DNA from: Gracilaria gracilis
Lineage: Eukaryota > Rhodophyta > Florideophyceae > Gracilariales > Gracilariaceae
Length of the DNA stretch: 64,000 nucleotides
Direction: 5' to 3'
Assembly: GCA_030374805.1 (NCBI GenBank)
Contig: JARGSG010000001.1
Span: 682,001-746,000, forward strand
Shown piece after piece: positions 1 through 9,192 of the stretch. The notes beneath the pieces are model-generated. The model saw only the letters and a list, made by a program, of their open reading frames with translations. It did not search any database and was not told the origin of the DNA. The position numbers were made by a program, and so were the translations under genes. Numbering within the stretch: position 1 is the stretch's first letter; every line of letters begins with the position of its first letter.

Positions 1-1100
1 CCTGCATCCCCTCGAGTCGTCCCATAAAAACATCCCATAGCCGCTACTGGCGGCGTGAAGTGGGGCGCCAGTCAATGCATCCCATAGACGCCAGTGGCGG
101 CGTGAAGTGGCGCGCCAGTCAATGCATCCCATAGCCGCTCGGCGTGAAGTGGCGCGCCAGTCAATGCATCCCATAGCCGCTCGGCGTGAAGTGGCGGCCC
201 GCCACGCCACGCCAATTCACGCCGGCACTGGCGGCAATGGGATGCTTTGACCCATACAGTCGGCATTCGGAAATGGGGATACCGAAGGTCTTTCGCGACC
301 TTTGTCAGGATGATGAGTGCGTGACGCGTCATGCAGTCACGCACTCGGGAAGGTTCTTCAGTCTGCGGGCACCACTCTGTGCCGTGTGTAGCTGCAATAC
401 GCTCAGATTTTTGTATTGTGGCACTAGTGAATTTAGCGGTTCTCATGGCAGGTAATGATAGGCATGTGAATTTGTACAGCGTTTTAAACGAATGGGAACA
501 TGCATGTGTATCAAAGTGTATTTAAATGAAACAAAACTGAGCGACGCGCTAAAACGGCGCCAAGGGATAGATATGTTTTTGCACTTGTGCTCGCGAAAGG
601 GCAGTGCGACGGTGCGGCCAGAATCTCGTTAAAGAGCAAATGGGCGGTGCAAAGGATTGATTTCTACACTACCCTGTAGCACGCAGCGACAAGAAATCAG
701 AGTGGTGATCAGTCCGCTATCAAACAGGCCGCACATCGATGACATCACAACAAGGACGTTTCGTTGCGAGTCGCTGCATGCGATGTTTGTACAAGCTTCG
801 GTTGCTGCGGCGCTTGCTCCCAGCGCGCTCATGTGCTCCGAAATGACCCCTGACACCTGAGAGAGCGTGCGGCAGTTGGCAACGAGAGCGAGGAAAAAAA
901 CACGCCGGCGAAAGAGTGCTTTTATTGCGTATCTACGTAGCACAGGTGCACTGTAACGGCGGGAGCACTTTTCCAAAATGAGACCAAAATGCATTTGAAT
1001 ATGTACGCAGCTTTCCGATATGTAACTTATCTACAGTACACACTGTAGATTCTAAAGTAAAACGCTAACCCTTACCTCTCGAGTGGCGCAGATCTGAAGT
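1..1100. other. Gene-poor left edge with minisatellite
   Basis: No gene is recognised in this stretch. The first 210 bases hold a tandem repeat, annotated separately. The remainder is unique sequence with a few short open frames lacking any family resemblance. The stretch lies downstream of the orphan gene that ends at 1101, so part of it is probably that gene's 3' region. Confidence 0.5.
52..210. repeat. 42-bp tandem minisatellite
   Basis: The word GGCGTGAAGTGG recurs at 52, 99, 141 and 183. The last two intervals are 42 bp; the first is 47 bp because of a short insertion. Each unit also contains CGCCAGTCAATGCATCCCATAG. The array probably continues left of the window, because CATCCCATAG already appears at 31. 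Confidence 0.85.
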
Positions 1101-2429
1101 TTACATCGAATCCAGCGTGCGGACGCGAGTGACAAATCGTTTAAATATGGATCGGTGCGTAGCCTCGTAGCGCTGAAAGAAGTACCACACCTTGGGTCGT
1201 TCCAACCAAAACATGTGCGAAGCGAGCCATTTGTCTCGTTCCTTCGTCTGCTGCTTGCCATCCAACGCCCCATCCGCGCTGCCCGCCGTGCTTCCAATCC
1301 ATCGAATGATGGAAGCCATCAGTTCGGGGAAGTGCTCGCTCTTCCTCAGCTGCTCGATCAGCTCACATTCCGTGCTCAGCTTCACTTGCTCCCCGTGGTA
1401 GCTTTCGATAAACGACGGAAGAACACTCTCACACCCCCGGAAATACGTCATCAGGTTCTCTGCAAACGAATGCACGTTCTTGCAGATGAGGCACAGCGCG
1501 CGCGCAGGCGGTAGAGACTCGAATTCCTCCACATAACTGGTGATCTCCTCCATCTTAAGGCACAGCCACTCCCTAGAAGCGCGCAACGGACGCAGTCGTT
1601 TCTTGAGTATGTCACTGCGACCATCCACCTGACAAATGTTTTGTATCATGGGCTGCAACAAGTTTTTGTGATACGTGATATACTCTGTCCAAAGAAGAAA
1701 GAAGAAGCGCCACCACTGCCGAAAGTTGTGCATGTCGCGAAGACTAAGCGACAAAAAGTTGGCCCGAATCACGGAGATAATCTGAAAGGTGTCCACCAAC
1801 TCACAGCGGATGGTGTTGTGCACGATGAGCAAAATGTCGGCCGCATACGTGCCTTGTTGGCCGTATGGAGCAAGCGTGATGACAGGATTGGTTCTGGTGG
1901 CTTCATCATCGTCGAGAAAGAGACGAAACTCGCGCGCATCCGCTCCATCGATGGCGCGGAAAATGGGGCGTGACAGCTGCGACGACGGTGAACCCTTCTG
2001 CCAAGTGTGCGACGGCGAGAGGTTGTGATGATTGGGCGGCGGCTGTATGAGCGAGGCAGGAGACGTAGCGCCGTTGGGAGAGTTGTTGTTCTTCAACGCC
2101 TTCTTGAAGCCGGCAAACAGCGAGGCAAAGGAAAAAGGCTCCTCCACGTGCGAGCGCTGCTTGCGCACGGCTTTTGGGGCCGCGTCGACGCGCGCGGTGT
2201 CGGGCGACGGCTCGGCGGTACGAGGCGACGCTACGTCGATGGAGGCACGCGAGGTATAACGCGAGGCGGTGGACGCGGACAGCGCGGTGGACTGCGAGTG
2301 GTTGGAATGGGCGAGCACGAGCGAGTTGCGCGGCGTTACGTCGACGACGGTGAGCTGGTTGAAGTCGTCGTCGTCGCTGAAGGCGGAGTCGAAGCGCAGG
2401 TGGTGCGGTGGCGGGGCGGACGAGGCCAT
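1101..2429 (-). CDS. Hypothetical protein, 442 aa
   Basis: Single uninterrupted frame that starts at an ATG at 2427-2429. I do not recognise the family. The first ~170 residues are low complexity (Ser, Pro, Asp, Asn) with a short acidic run near residue 19. From about residue 175 the protein looks globular and helical, rich in Trp, Phe and Cys, with a W-W-R-F-F-F segment near 245 and paired Cys around 320. There is no signal peptide or convincing membrane helix. The ordered C-terminal half and normal composition make it a real gene. The upstream 1.4 kb is CpG-rich and presumably holds the promoter. Function unknown. Confidence 0.7.
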   Translation of the reverse strand: MASSAPPPHHLRFDSAFSDDDDFNQLTVVDVTPRNSLVLAHSNHSQSTALSASTASRYTSRASIDVASPRTAEPSPDTARVDAAPKAVRKQRSHVEEPFSFASLFAGFKKALKNNNSPNGATSPASLIQPPPNHHNLSPSHTWQKGSPSSQLSRPIFRAIDGADAREFRLFLDDDEATRTNPVITLAPYGQQGTYAADILLIVHNTIRCELVDTFQIISVIRANFLSLSLRDMHNFRQWWRFFFLLWTEYITYHKNLLQPMIQNICQVDGRSDILKKRLRPLRASREWLCLKMEEITSYVEEFESLPPARALCLICKNVHSFAENLMTYFRGCESVLPSFIESYHGEQVKLSTECELIEQLRKSEHFPELMASIIRWIGSTAGSADGALDGKQQTKERDKWLASHMFWLERPKVWYFFQRYEATHRSIFKRFVTRVRTLDSM

Positions 2430-3746
2430 GGCAGGCGGTGCGACGGGCAGTCAGCAGAGGCGTCGCGGGGAGGGGGAGACGGGGCTGCGGGCGGACGATG
2501 AGAGAAGGTGGCCATGGTGTTGGTGGAGACGGCCACGAAAGTGTGAGCGCAATGTTACGGGGGGCCGGCAAGGAGAGCGCGCGTGATGAAATGCACTCAT
2601 CAATTCAGATCATGTAAATCAGATGGTTGCGATGGGGAGCTGAGATGACGTGGACACGTGGACGAGGTGTAGAGCGGACGAGGTGTAGAGCGCGAGGTGC
2701 GACGCTGGCACGGGCACGTGGAGGCGGCGGCGGGCGGGGCCGTGATGTGTATGTATGCGCGGCTTGACGGGGCGCGCTGCGCGGTTGGAACAGCGCGCTG
2801 CAGTTTGTACGTTTGGGGTGGGCGGCGGCTGATTGGGCGCTACGAAGGTATAAAAGCGACGCAAGCGCTGGCGAGAAAGAAGGAAGCGCGCGCGTGGCTG
2901 TGGCGCACGCGCGTGGCTGTGGCGCACGCGCGCACCAACGCGGCTCGCTGCGAGCGTTACAAACAGCTTTGAAAAAACCAACTATTGTATTAAGGCACGC
3001 ACAACAAAACAACAAACGGCGTCTCCACTCGAGACTTGTGGGGGCCAGCTGCTTGCTGGCTGTGCGCTGGTGAGCGTGCGCCCGGAAGTTGATGGCTGAC
3101 TGCGTCCCCCACATGAACGGCTGCGTATGGCTGCGTATGGCTGCGTATGGCTGCGTATGATTGCACATACCAAACGGTATATCTGCCGTATGGACTGTTC
3201 CGTGCGTTCCGCGCGGGCGCCTTTCACAAAAATAGCTGCGCGAGAGCGCGCCGGCGCAACGCAACGCAACGCAACGCAGCACGGGCGCGCGCAAAGCGAC
3301 GCGCATCGCGGCTCGCGATTGTTGTTTGTTGCAGCTGAGCCGCTTGCAAGCGTTCATTCCGCGCGCGCGCATAAATTCCGCGCCTCGCATCCGCGACAAT
3401 AACCGGCGACGCGCGCGCGCGCGGAGCGCTCAAGAAAAACCAAAAAAAGAAAAAAGCTTCCGGCGTGCAACCGCCGCCCCGCGCCCATTGCGTGTGCGTG
3501 TGTGTGCGCGCACAACGCGCGCGCTTGCGCAAGCGCAAGCTCTCAAGCGCAAGCTCAAGCGCAACCGCCGCCGCGCTCGCTGCGCACACGTGTACGCAGC
3601 GCCACCGCGCTGTAAGCCGGCTGTTGGAACGCGCGCGCCAGCCGCTGCTGTGCCGCAAAATAGCCGCGCGTCGTGGCACGCGCGCGGCACGCGCGCGGCG
3701 CGCAGCGCTCGCAGCTCGCGACGCGCCACGCGCCGCGCGCCGCCTC

Positions 3747-3779
<33 letters not shown>

Positions 3780-3857
3780 GCGCGCGGCGCGCACAGCTTT
3801 TCGGTGTAAATAACATCAAACTTTTACAACAAACAACAAAAATCTATACCCCTTGTG
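2430..3857. other. GC-rich intergenic region with simple repeats
   Basis: No gene is supported. This is the 5' flank of the minus-strand orphan gene and the 3' flank of the DUR3 gene. It holds a (CTGCGTATGG) array, a GCAAC run at about 3254-3280, many CGCG runs and a CCGCCGCCT tract at about 3739-3780. Long open frames here are Arg/Ala/Pro low-complexity artefacts of the GC bias. A TATAAAAG word lies at 2851-2858 on the plus strand with no plus-strand gene to go with it. Confidence 0.6.
3121..3160. repeat. Tandem decamer CTGCGTATGG x4
   Basis: Three perfect copies and one copy differing at its last base, directly adjacent, in the presumed promoter region of the 1101-2429 gene. Confidence 0.9.
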
Positions 3858-5906
3858 TTACATTTCCAGGCTACGTGCCGTCATCTCCGACTCAGCCACC
3901 GTGTCGCTTACCGACTTGCCCGTCTCCATCATCATCGACTCCTCGTCCATGTTCTTACCGCCCTCCCCTTGGCTCCTCATCGCCTCCACCACCGTATTGA
4001 AGCTCTCGTACACCGGAAGAATCACCATAGTAGCCGTAGCCACCAGCCCCCAGATGAACGAAATAATCACCCAGAACGTAAAGTACCCCTTGGAGAACGC
4101 GCGCGCCGGCAGCGTCAGCAGCGGCCACGCCACCACCAGCAACAGCGCCAATCCCAGACCCCACGCCATGATCAGCTTGCTTGCCCGAGCCAGTTCCGCC
4201 TCCGTCTCCTCGCTCAGTTCAGCGTTCTTGTCCTCCTCCACCAGCGCAATCGCCTTTGTGTTGGACCAATCGCAGTTGTCCTTCTTCACCAGCATCGTCA
4301 CTGCGATGCAAATCGCCCCTGAACTCAGAATCGATACCAGGTTGCCGGCGAGCATGATCGGCGGGCGCCCCAGGTTGTCGATGCTCACACCGCCGTCCAC
4401 CGCACCGTACGTGATCCACGTCGTGAATCCGAGCGCAAGACCGCCGAGCGCCCCACTGATCGCAGCCACGTCGGAGCACTTGCTCCATGAGATGGAGAAC
4501 GCAACCGGGATCACCGCCGATCCAATCATCACGCCCATGAACAGGTACAGAAAGTTGAGGCTCACGCCAATAGCGTTCAGCGCGATACCGAGCACACCCA
4601 TCAGAAGCCCGAACATCAAGATGGCCACACGCGACACAATGATGATCTGACGCCCGGTGGCGTTGGGGTTGATGTACGTACGGTACACGTCGTAAGACAC
4701 CAGCGACGACACCGCGATCTGTTCGGCCGCACCAGTAGAAGTCACAGCCATGAACAGCATGATGAGGATCAGCGCGGCGCCACCGGAGCCCAGAAGATGC
4801 GACGCGACGGCGGGCGGCACCAAACCGTCGTCCACCTCGTCGCCGGTCAGTGGCAATGAAAGAGCCACCGACGCCAGTCCCATGGAGGTGGCCAACGAGA
4901 ACGGAATGGAGAACCAGCACAGACCACCGAGCAAGTAGCCCTTCCATGAGGCGGAGGGCGTGGCGGCAATGGCCGACTGCCAGTACGACTGATCTACAAA
5001 CACGGTTCCAAAGTTGCCGACGATATTGGTCAAACCGAAGAACAAGCCATCCAGCGAAAGCATGGTGAGGTACGAGCCGTTGTAGTTCTTTTCCACGGGG
5101 GCAATTTTCACAACGGAGTTGAGCCTTTCCCACACGGTTGAAGGAGAGCCCAAATCGTCGTTGGTGACGTACACCTGGAAGATGAAGATACACAACGAGA
5201 TGAGAATAACAGCGGTGTTGAAGTACGAGGCGATGAAGGTAGCCTTGAGGCCGCCAGCCAAGGTGTACAGAATGACACCAAGCGGGATGAGGAACGAAGC
5301 CAAGTCGGTATTCATGCCTGTGAGCGCCGAGACGGTGGAGGAGCCACCCAGAATGAGCATAGAGGTGACGATAATATTGGTGGTGAAGGCGAACACGACG
5401 AACACCAGATGGGCCGGTGTGCCCCAGCGGGCGCGCACAATCTCCAGAAAGGTGTGGCACGTAGGCGCACGGCGTTTGACCAACACGGCCAGCATGGAGA
5501 AGAGCAGGATCTGAATGGTGGCTCCAGACGCGTACCAAAACGGGCCAGAGATTCCATACTTGTTGGCGACGGTTGAGGACTGCAACAAGGTGGCGGCCCA
5601 GGTCCACTGCGACACGAGCACGGAGGCGGTGAGGCCGGTCTTGATGGTGCGGCCGGCGGTATTGAAGAACTCGGAGTTCATACGCACTCCGGTGAGGAAC
5701 TGCTCAAGGTACACCAAGCCGACGGTGAAGAGGCCGAAGACGAGACCGAAGGCGAGCACGACGACCCAGCCGGACCATAGCGGCAGGATGTCTTTGACGA
5801 AGAACTCGTTCTGGCATCGGTACTGCTCAAAGCCAAAGTAGTTGAGCAGCTGGGTGTTGGGCGGGCAGTTGAACGGATTAACGGTAGCAACGACAGTGGT
5901 GGCCAT
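3858..5906 (-). CDS. DUR3: DUR3-type urea/polyamine:cation symporter, 682 aa
   Basis: Plasma-membrane member of the sodium:solute symporter (SSS) family, DUR3 branch, which imports urea (and polyamines in yeast) with Na+ or H+. The sequence shows about 15 hydrophobic helices with the usual loop pattern. Family-like segments include S-Q-W-T-W-A-A-T-L-L-Q-S after the second helix, a D-Q-S-Y-W-Q segment mid-protein, and S-T-G-A-A-E-Q-I-A-V-S-S in the central core. The C-terminus is an acidic, Ser- and Met-rich cytosolic tail. Length matches the family (~650-700 aa). The frame is open 19 codons further upstream but without ATG; I chose the ATG at 5904-5906, which gives the normal DUR3 N-terminus. 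A TATAAGAGC box lies ~235 bp upstream. No introns are seen. Confidence 0.93.
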   Translation of the reverse strand: MATTVVATVNPFNCPPNTQLLNYFGFEQYRCQNEFFVKDILPLWSGWVVVLAFGLVFGLFTVGLVYLEQFLTGVRMNSEFFNTAGRTIKTGLTASVLVSQWTWAATLLQSSTVANKYGISGPFWYASGATIQILLFSMLAVLVKRRAPTCHTFLEIVRARWGTPAHLVFVVFAFTTNIIVTSMLILGGSSTVSALTGMNTDLASFLIPLGVILYTLAGGLKATFIASYFNTAVILISLCIFIFQVYVTNDDLGSPSTVWERLNSVVKIAPVEKNYNGSYLTMLSLDGLFFGLTNIVGNFGTVFVDQSYWQSAIAATPSASWKGYLLGGLCWFSIPFSLATSMGLASVALSLPLTGDEVDDGLVPPAVASHLLGSGGAALILIMLFMAVTSTGAAEQIAVSSLVSYDVYRTYINPNATGRQIIIVSRVAILMFGLLMGVLGIALNAIGVSLNFLYLFMGVMIGSAVIPVAFSISWSKCSDVAAISGALGGLALGFTTWITYGAVDGGVSIDNLGRPPIMLAGNLVSILSSGAICIAVTMLVKKDNCDWSNTKAIALVEEDKNAELSEETEAELARASKLIMAWGLGLALLLVVAWPLLTLPARAFSKGYFTFWVIISFIWGLVATATMVILPVYESFNTVVEAMRSQGEGGKNMDEESMMMETGKSVSDTVAESEMTARSLEM

Positions 5907-6140
5907 GACGAAACAAAATAAAGCGAAGAAGGGGGAGACGAGGAGGAGGCGGGAGGCACACAAGGAGCGTGGGTCGAGTTTTTGATTGAAGGGGAGAGTA
6001 GGAAGGGGAGAGAAGGAAGGGAAGAGGAGCGAAAGGGGGGAGGGGGAAGGGGGGGTGGGGGGGGGGGGGCGGGCGGGCGACGGGGGGGGTGGGGTGGGGG
6101 GGACGGCAAATCTGAGGCGCAGTCACGAATGTGAAGCGAT

Positions 6141-6149
6141 GCTCTTATA
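6141..6149 (-). promoter_or_regulatory. TATA-like box TATAAGAGC upstream of DUR3
   Basis: Reads TATAAGAGC on the minus strand, about 235 bp before the DUR3 ATG. Nearly the same word lies before the Lhcr gene (8444-8452) and before the antisense gene of chromovirus A (39133-39141). Its role as a core promoter is inferred from the sequence and this recurrence. Confidence 0.5.
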
Positions 6150-6172
6150 GCGCGCGGCGGCGCGGCGAAAGC

Positions 6173-6200
6173 GGGGGGGGGGGGGGGGGGGGGGGGGGGG
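6173..6200. repeat. Homopolymer G run, 28 bases
   Basis: Uninterrupted G tract just upstream of the DUR3 TATA-like box (upstream in the minus-strand sense). It could form a G-quadruplex. Its length may be unreliable in assembly. Confidence 0.9.
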
Positions 6201-7655
6201 CGATGGGCGCACGCGGCGTGGCGCAGTGCGCGCTCGCGAAAGCGGCTGGAACAGCACGAGGTGTAGCGTGACGCAACAAGCGGCGGCGGGTGATGCGCGG
6301 TGACTGTGGGTGACGCGGGGGCGCGCGAGGCGGCCGCGTGATGGGCAGCTCGCACCGGTGCGTGCGCGGCGCGCAGCGAGCGCGGCGACGCCATTAGGGG
6401 CACGCGCCGCGCGGTGGCGAGACGAGACGCGCCTTTAATTTTGGACAGCTGCGCGCTTTTTCGCTGTGCTCGCAACTGCGCGCACTGCGGCTGGCCCCGC
6501 GCGTGGCGTCGCGCCGCGGCGCGCGCGCGGCGCGCCAGTGTGACGCCAGTTGTGCGCGGGCCACGCACAGATGCTGCAGCTGCTGCTGCTGTTGCGGCTG
6601 CAGTTGCGCGAGCGCGTGCCGGTTGGCGCCCGTTGTTGTTGTTGCTGCTGCTGTTGTTGTACCGTAAGGTTACTGTGCGCCGCACTGCGCCGGCGCACAG
6701 GGCCCGCTGTCGGCGGCTGGCGCGCGAGGGGCCTTAAAGCGGCGAGATGGCGGCCAGATGCGCGTGCCGGCGGCGGCGGTGGGGGGCGGAGCGCGCGCTT
6801 TCAAACGGCGCGGCGCCAATGACGGCGCGCTGCAGTTCGAAAGCAGTTTCGCGTTGCGCAAGCGCGCGGCGCCGGTGCTGTATTGCGGGCGAGCACGTAT
6901 CTGGTAAGATACTATCTACAGCGCGCCCTTCAGCGGCGAACGAAAGCGCTTCACGTGCTGCGCCCAACGCGCGCGCACACAGCGGCTGCTGACCGCGGCT
7001 GGACAGCGCGTCGAAACCACGCGCGCGAGCACGTGCTCGCACGCCGCTGGCTCCCGTTGGTAAGTAAAGTTACTACAGATGCGCTCAAGCTGCGCTGATC
7101 CGCGACAGCGTCGACCAGCTGCCAAAGTGCGCGCGGAGGAGCGCGGTCGCATGCGCGCGCTGCCGCTGCCGTCGCCGCCGCCGCTGCCGCGTCCGCGTCC
7201 GCCGCCTCCTACAGCGAGCACGACAGCGGCGGCGGCGTAGAGTTAAAGGTTACGTGAGCACGGCAATTCAAGCGTGGTGGAACAGGGCGCGAGGCAGCGG
7301 CGAGACGGGCCACATACAAACGGTTGCGGTAAGCGATCAGGTGGCGGGCGGGGGCGCATGCCGCGCGCTGCGTCACACTGCGTGTAGACAAAAGGTACCT
7401 GTACCGTAGATAAGATATCTAGATATGTTGTGTTATCACGCCGTTCATACCAACGGGGCGCGCGGTTCACTTGACGAGACTCGGCAGAAGGGCCGAGGGG
7501 CGCACGGCGGCGAGCGCGCGGCGGCCGCGGCGGCGGCCGCGGCGGCGGGAGGGGCGCACGAGCGCTGGAAACGTGGCGGCGCCACAAGAAAAAACTTTTT
7601 TATTTTTGGAGCGCGAGTGGTTGTGGAACAAGTTGTTGTTACAAGGGTACAAAAT

Positions 7656-8294
7656 CTACGCGCCGCCCATCACCTGGAAGTGCGTCAACTGCTCGATGAC
7701 GCCCATCTTGCTCACCCACATCTGGTGGATCATGCCGCCCACGGCGATCATTGCCAGGCGCCCGTTCATGATCTCGTTCTCCTGGAACTTACGGAACTTG
7801 ACCGGGTCCTTTCCAAGGTTGAGCGGGTCAAAGCCAAAGTAGCCGGGCTCCTGCTTGCCCTCCACCGTCTGCTTGAGCGCGTAGCAGCTGATGGCCTCGA
7901 ACATGGAGATGAACAGCAGGATCTGGCTCATGCCGCCCGTGCCGATAAAGTAGTCGTGCGCGTCCACGGGCAGCATCTTGGGGAAGTAGGCGCCGGGAAG
8001 CGTGAACAGCTCCGGCGCAATGAGCCCCACGGCGGCCAGCATGCAGATGCGCCCGTGCTTGATTTCGGCCGCCTGTAGGAAACGTACGTTCACGTAGTCC
8101 GAGATGAGCAGCGGGTCAAAGTCGTACGACGCCGGCAGGCCCTCCAGGTTCTTGGGCTTGAGCAGGAACGGCACCGACTTGGACATCTTGGACGCGTCCA
8201 TGCGCGGCGCGCGCACGCTCACAGAGCGCGACGACACGCACGGTAGCGCGCGCGGGCGCGTCAGCGGCAGAGCGTGGTTGATGAAGCCCAACAT
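7656..8294 (-). CDS. Red-lineage light-harvesting protein (Lhcr type), 212 aa
   Basis: Chlorophyll-binding antenna of the LHC superfamily, expected in the thylakoid membrane around photosystem I. Helix 1 carries A-E-I-K-H-G-R-I-C-M-L-A near residue 78, and helix 3 carries E-N-E-I-M-N-G-R-L-A-M-I-A near 173. These are the paired Glu/Arg chlorophyll-ligand motifs of LHC proteins. A middle hydrophobic helix lies near 120-140. The first ~35 residues are Arg/Ser/Pro-rich and look like a plastid transit peptide. Length is typical of Lhcr proteins. Start is the ATG at 8292-8294, after a GA-rich leader with a 24-bp repeat. This gene is the main evidence for a photosynthetic red-lineage host. Confidence 0.93.
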   Translation of the reverse strand: MLGFINHALPLTRPRALPCVSSRSVSVRAPRMDASKMSKSVPFLLKPKNLEGLPASYDFDPLLISDYVNVRFLQAAEIKHGRICMLAAVGLIAPELFTLPGAYFPKMLPVDAHDYFIGTGGMSQILLFISMFEAISCYALKQTVEGKQEPGYFGFDPLNLGKDPVKFRKFQENEIMNGRLAMIAVGGMIHQMWVSKMGVIEQLTHFQVMGGA

Positions 8295-8346
8295 GGTAGT
8301 ACAGAACGGCGGCGGTAGAACTGGCGTGGAGAAGAGGAGGGTGAGA

Positions 8347-8420
8347 GGGAGATGGTGAGCGGGAGAGAGAGGGAGATGGTGAGCGGGAGAGAGAGGGAGA
8401 GGGTGAGCGGGAGAGAGAAG
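8347..8420. repeat. 24-bp GA-rich tandem repeat in the Lhcr leader
   Basis: The unit GGGAGATGGTGAGCGGGAGA recurs at 8347, 8371 and 8395 with a 24-bp period and small changes in the last copy. It lies between the Lhcr start codon and its TATA-like box, so it is probably transcribed as 5' UTR. Confidence 0.85.
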
Positions 8421-8443
8421 AAGCGATGAGGCGCGCTTGCGCT

Positions 8444-8452
8444 GCTCTTATC
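8444..8452 (-). promoter_or_regulatory. TATA-like box GATAAGAGC upstream of Lhcr
   Basis: Reads GATAAGAGC on the minus strand, 150 bp before the Lhcr ATG. It matches the DUR3 box (TATAAGAGC) in eight of nine bases. Confidence 0.45.
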
Positions 8453-9192
8453 AACGGCGTGGAACAAGACGGCGCGCGAGGGTTTCGATTGGCTGCGCCA
8501 GGGATCGGCGCGAGCTCGAGCGGCGCAAAAGATCTGCGCACACGCGCCGCTTGGCCGAAAAATCTGCGCGCCAACCGGCGCCAACCGCCGCCAACCGCCG
8601 CCTCAGCGCGAGCGCCACCGCGCCCAAAGTGCGGCGTGTTTTGGCCAAGAGTTGGCCGAAAAGTTGGCGCACTTTTCGCGAGCTCGCGGCCACGGCCCCC
8701 ATGCGCCGCCGCTTGGTTGGCTGCCCCACCCGCACCAATGGTTGTACACGTACACATGCGCGCGCGCGCGCGTGGCGCGCAGCGCTCGCGCGTGGCGCGC
8801 AGCGCTCGCCAAGCGGTGAACACGTTCGCTGCGCGCCACCCGCGCCGCGCGTAGCGCCGCCGCCGCTCACACATCCCCGCCGAAAAGGCGTTTTTTTTTT
8901 GGCGGCAATGGCGTTTTCACACGTCACCCGCCCCCCCCGTGCCCCCGGCGCGCTCCGCGCTGTGCGCGCTAAGGTTATGTGCGCCTTGCTGCGCCGCCCG
9001 CCCGTTCGCGCCCGCGTGTGCGCGCCGGGTGTGTCTGGTCACCACACTGTGCATGTCTGGTGTGTGGCGCCGTGCGCGTGCAACAAACGTCGCCACATCT
9101 GCTCAAAAACGCGCGCGCCGTAGCTCCGTCGTACCTCCAAAGTAGATGCGGCGCCAGACGTGCCACCCGCCCAGCACAACCCCCCCCGCAAC
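8453..9192. other. GC-rich intergenic region between divergent genes
   Basis: Separates the minus-strand Lhcr gene from the plus-strand P4-ATPase gene, so it should hold both promoters. It has many GGCGC/GCGCGC words, a GCCAACCGCC repeat near 8570-8600 and duplicated CGTGGCGCGCAGCGCTCGC at about 8771-8810. No gene is supported. Confidence 0.6.

Larger units (their letters stand above)
5907..7655. other. GC-rich intergenic region, DUR3 promoter side
   Basis: No gene is supported. It contains the DUR3 leader and promoter, G-rich tracts at 6040-6110, a 28-base G run, CTG/TTG repeats around 6571-6660, and several TAGATA-type words (6906-6915, 7402-7425). Long frames here are low-complexity Arg/Ala/Pro translations. 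Confidence 0.6.

Noticed and set aside
629-994. 121-aa minus-strand open frame starting at ATG 994
   Set aside because: No family features, composition unlike the real genes nearby, and no neighbouring frame to join as exons.
2851-2858. TATAAAAG on the plus strand as a promoter
   Set aside because: No plus-strand gene follows within a reasonable distance.
2605-3819. Several long Arg/Ala/Pro-rich frames on both strands
   Set aside because: They overlap each other in many frames and are produced by CGCG-rich repeats that contain few stop codons.
4219-5607. 462-aa minus-strand frame inside DUR3
   Set aside because: Out-of-frame shadow of the DUR3 gene; no membrane helices.
6414-7221. Overlapping frames in GC-rich DNA between DUR3 and Lhcr
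   Set aside because: Low-complexity translations of GC and CTG repeats; no domain and no consistent strand.
8437-9123. Plus-strand 228-aa frame between Lhcr and the P4-ATPase
   Set aside because: Arg/Ala/Pro-rich, overlaps other frames and lies in a bidirectional promoter region.
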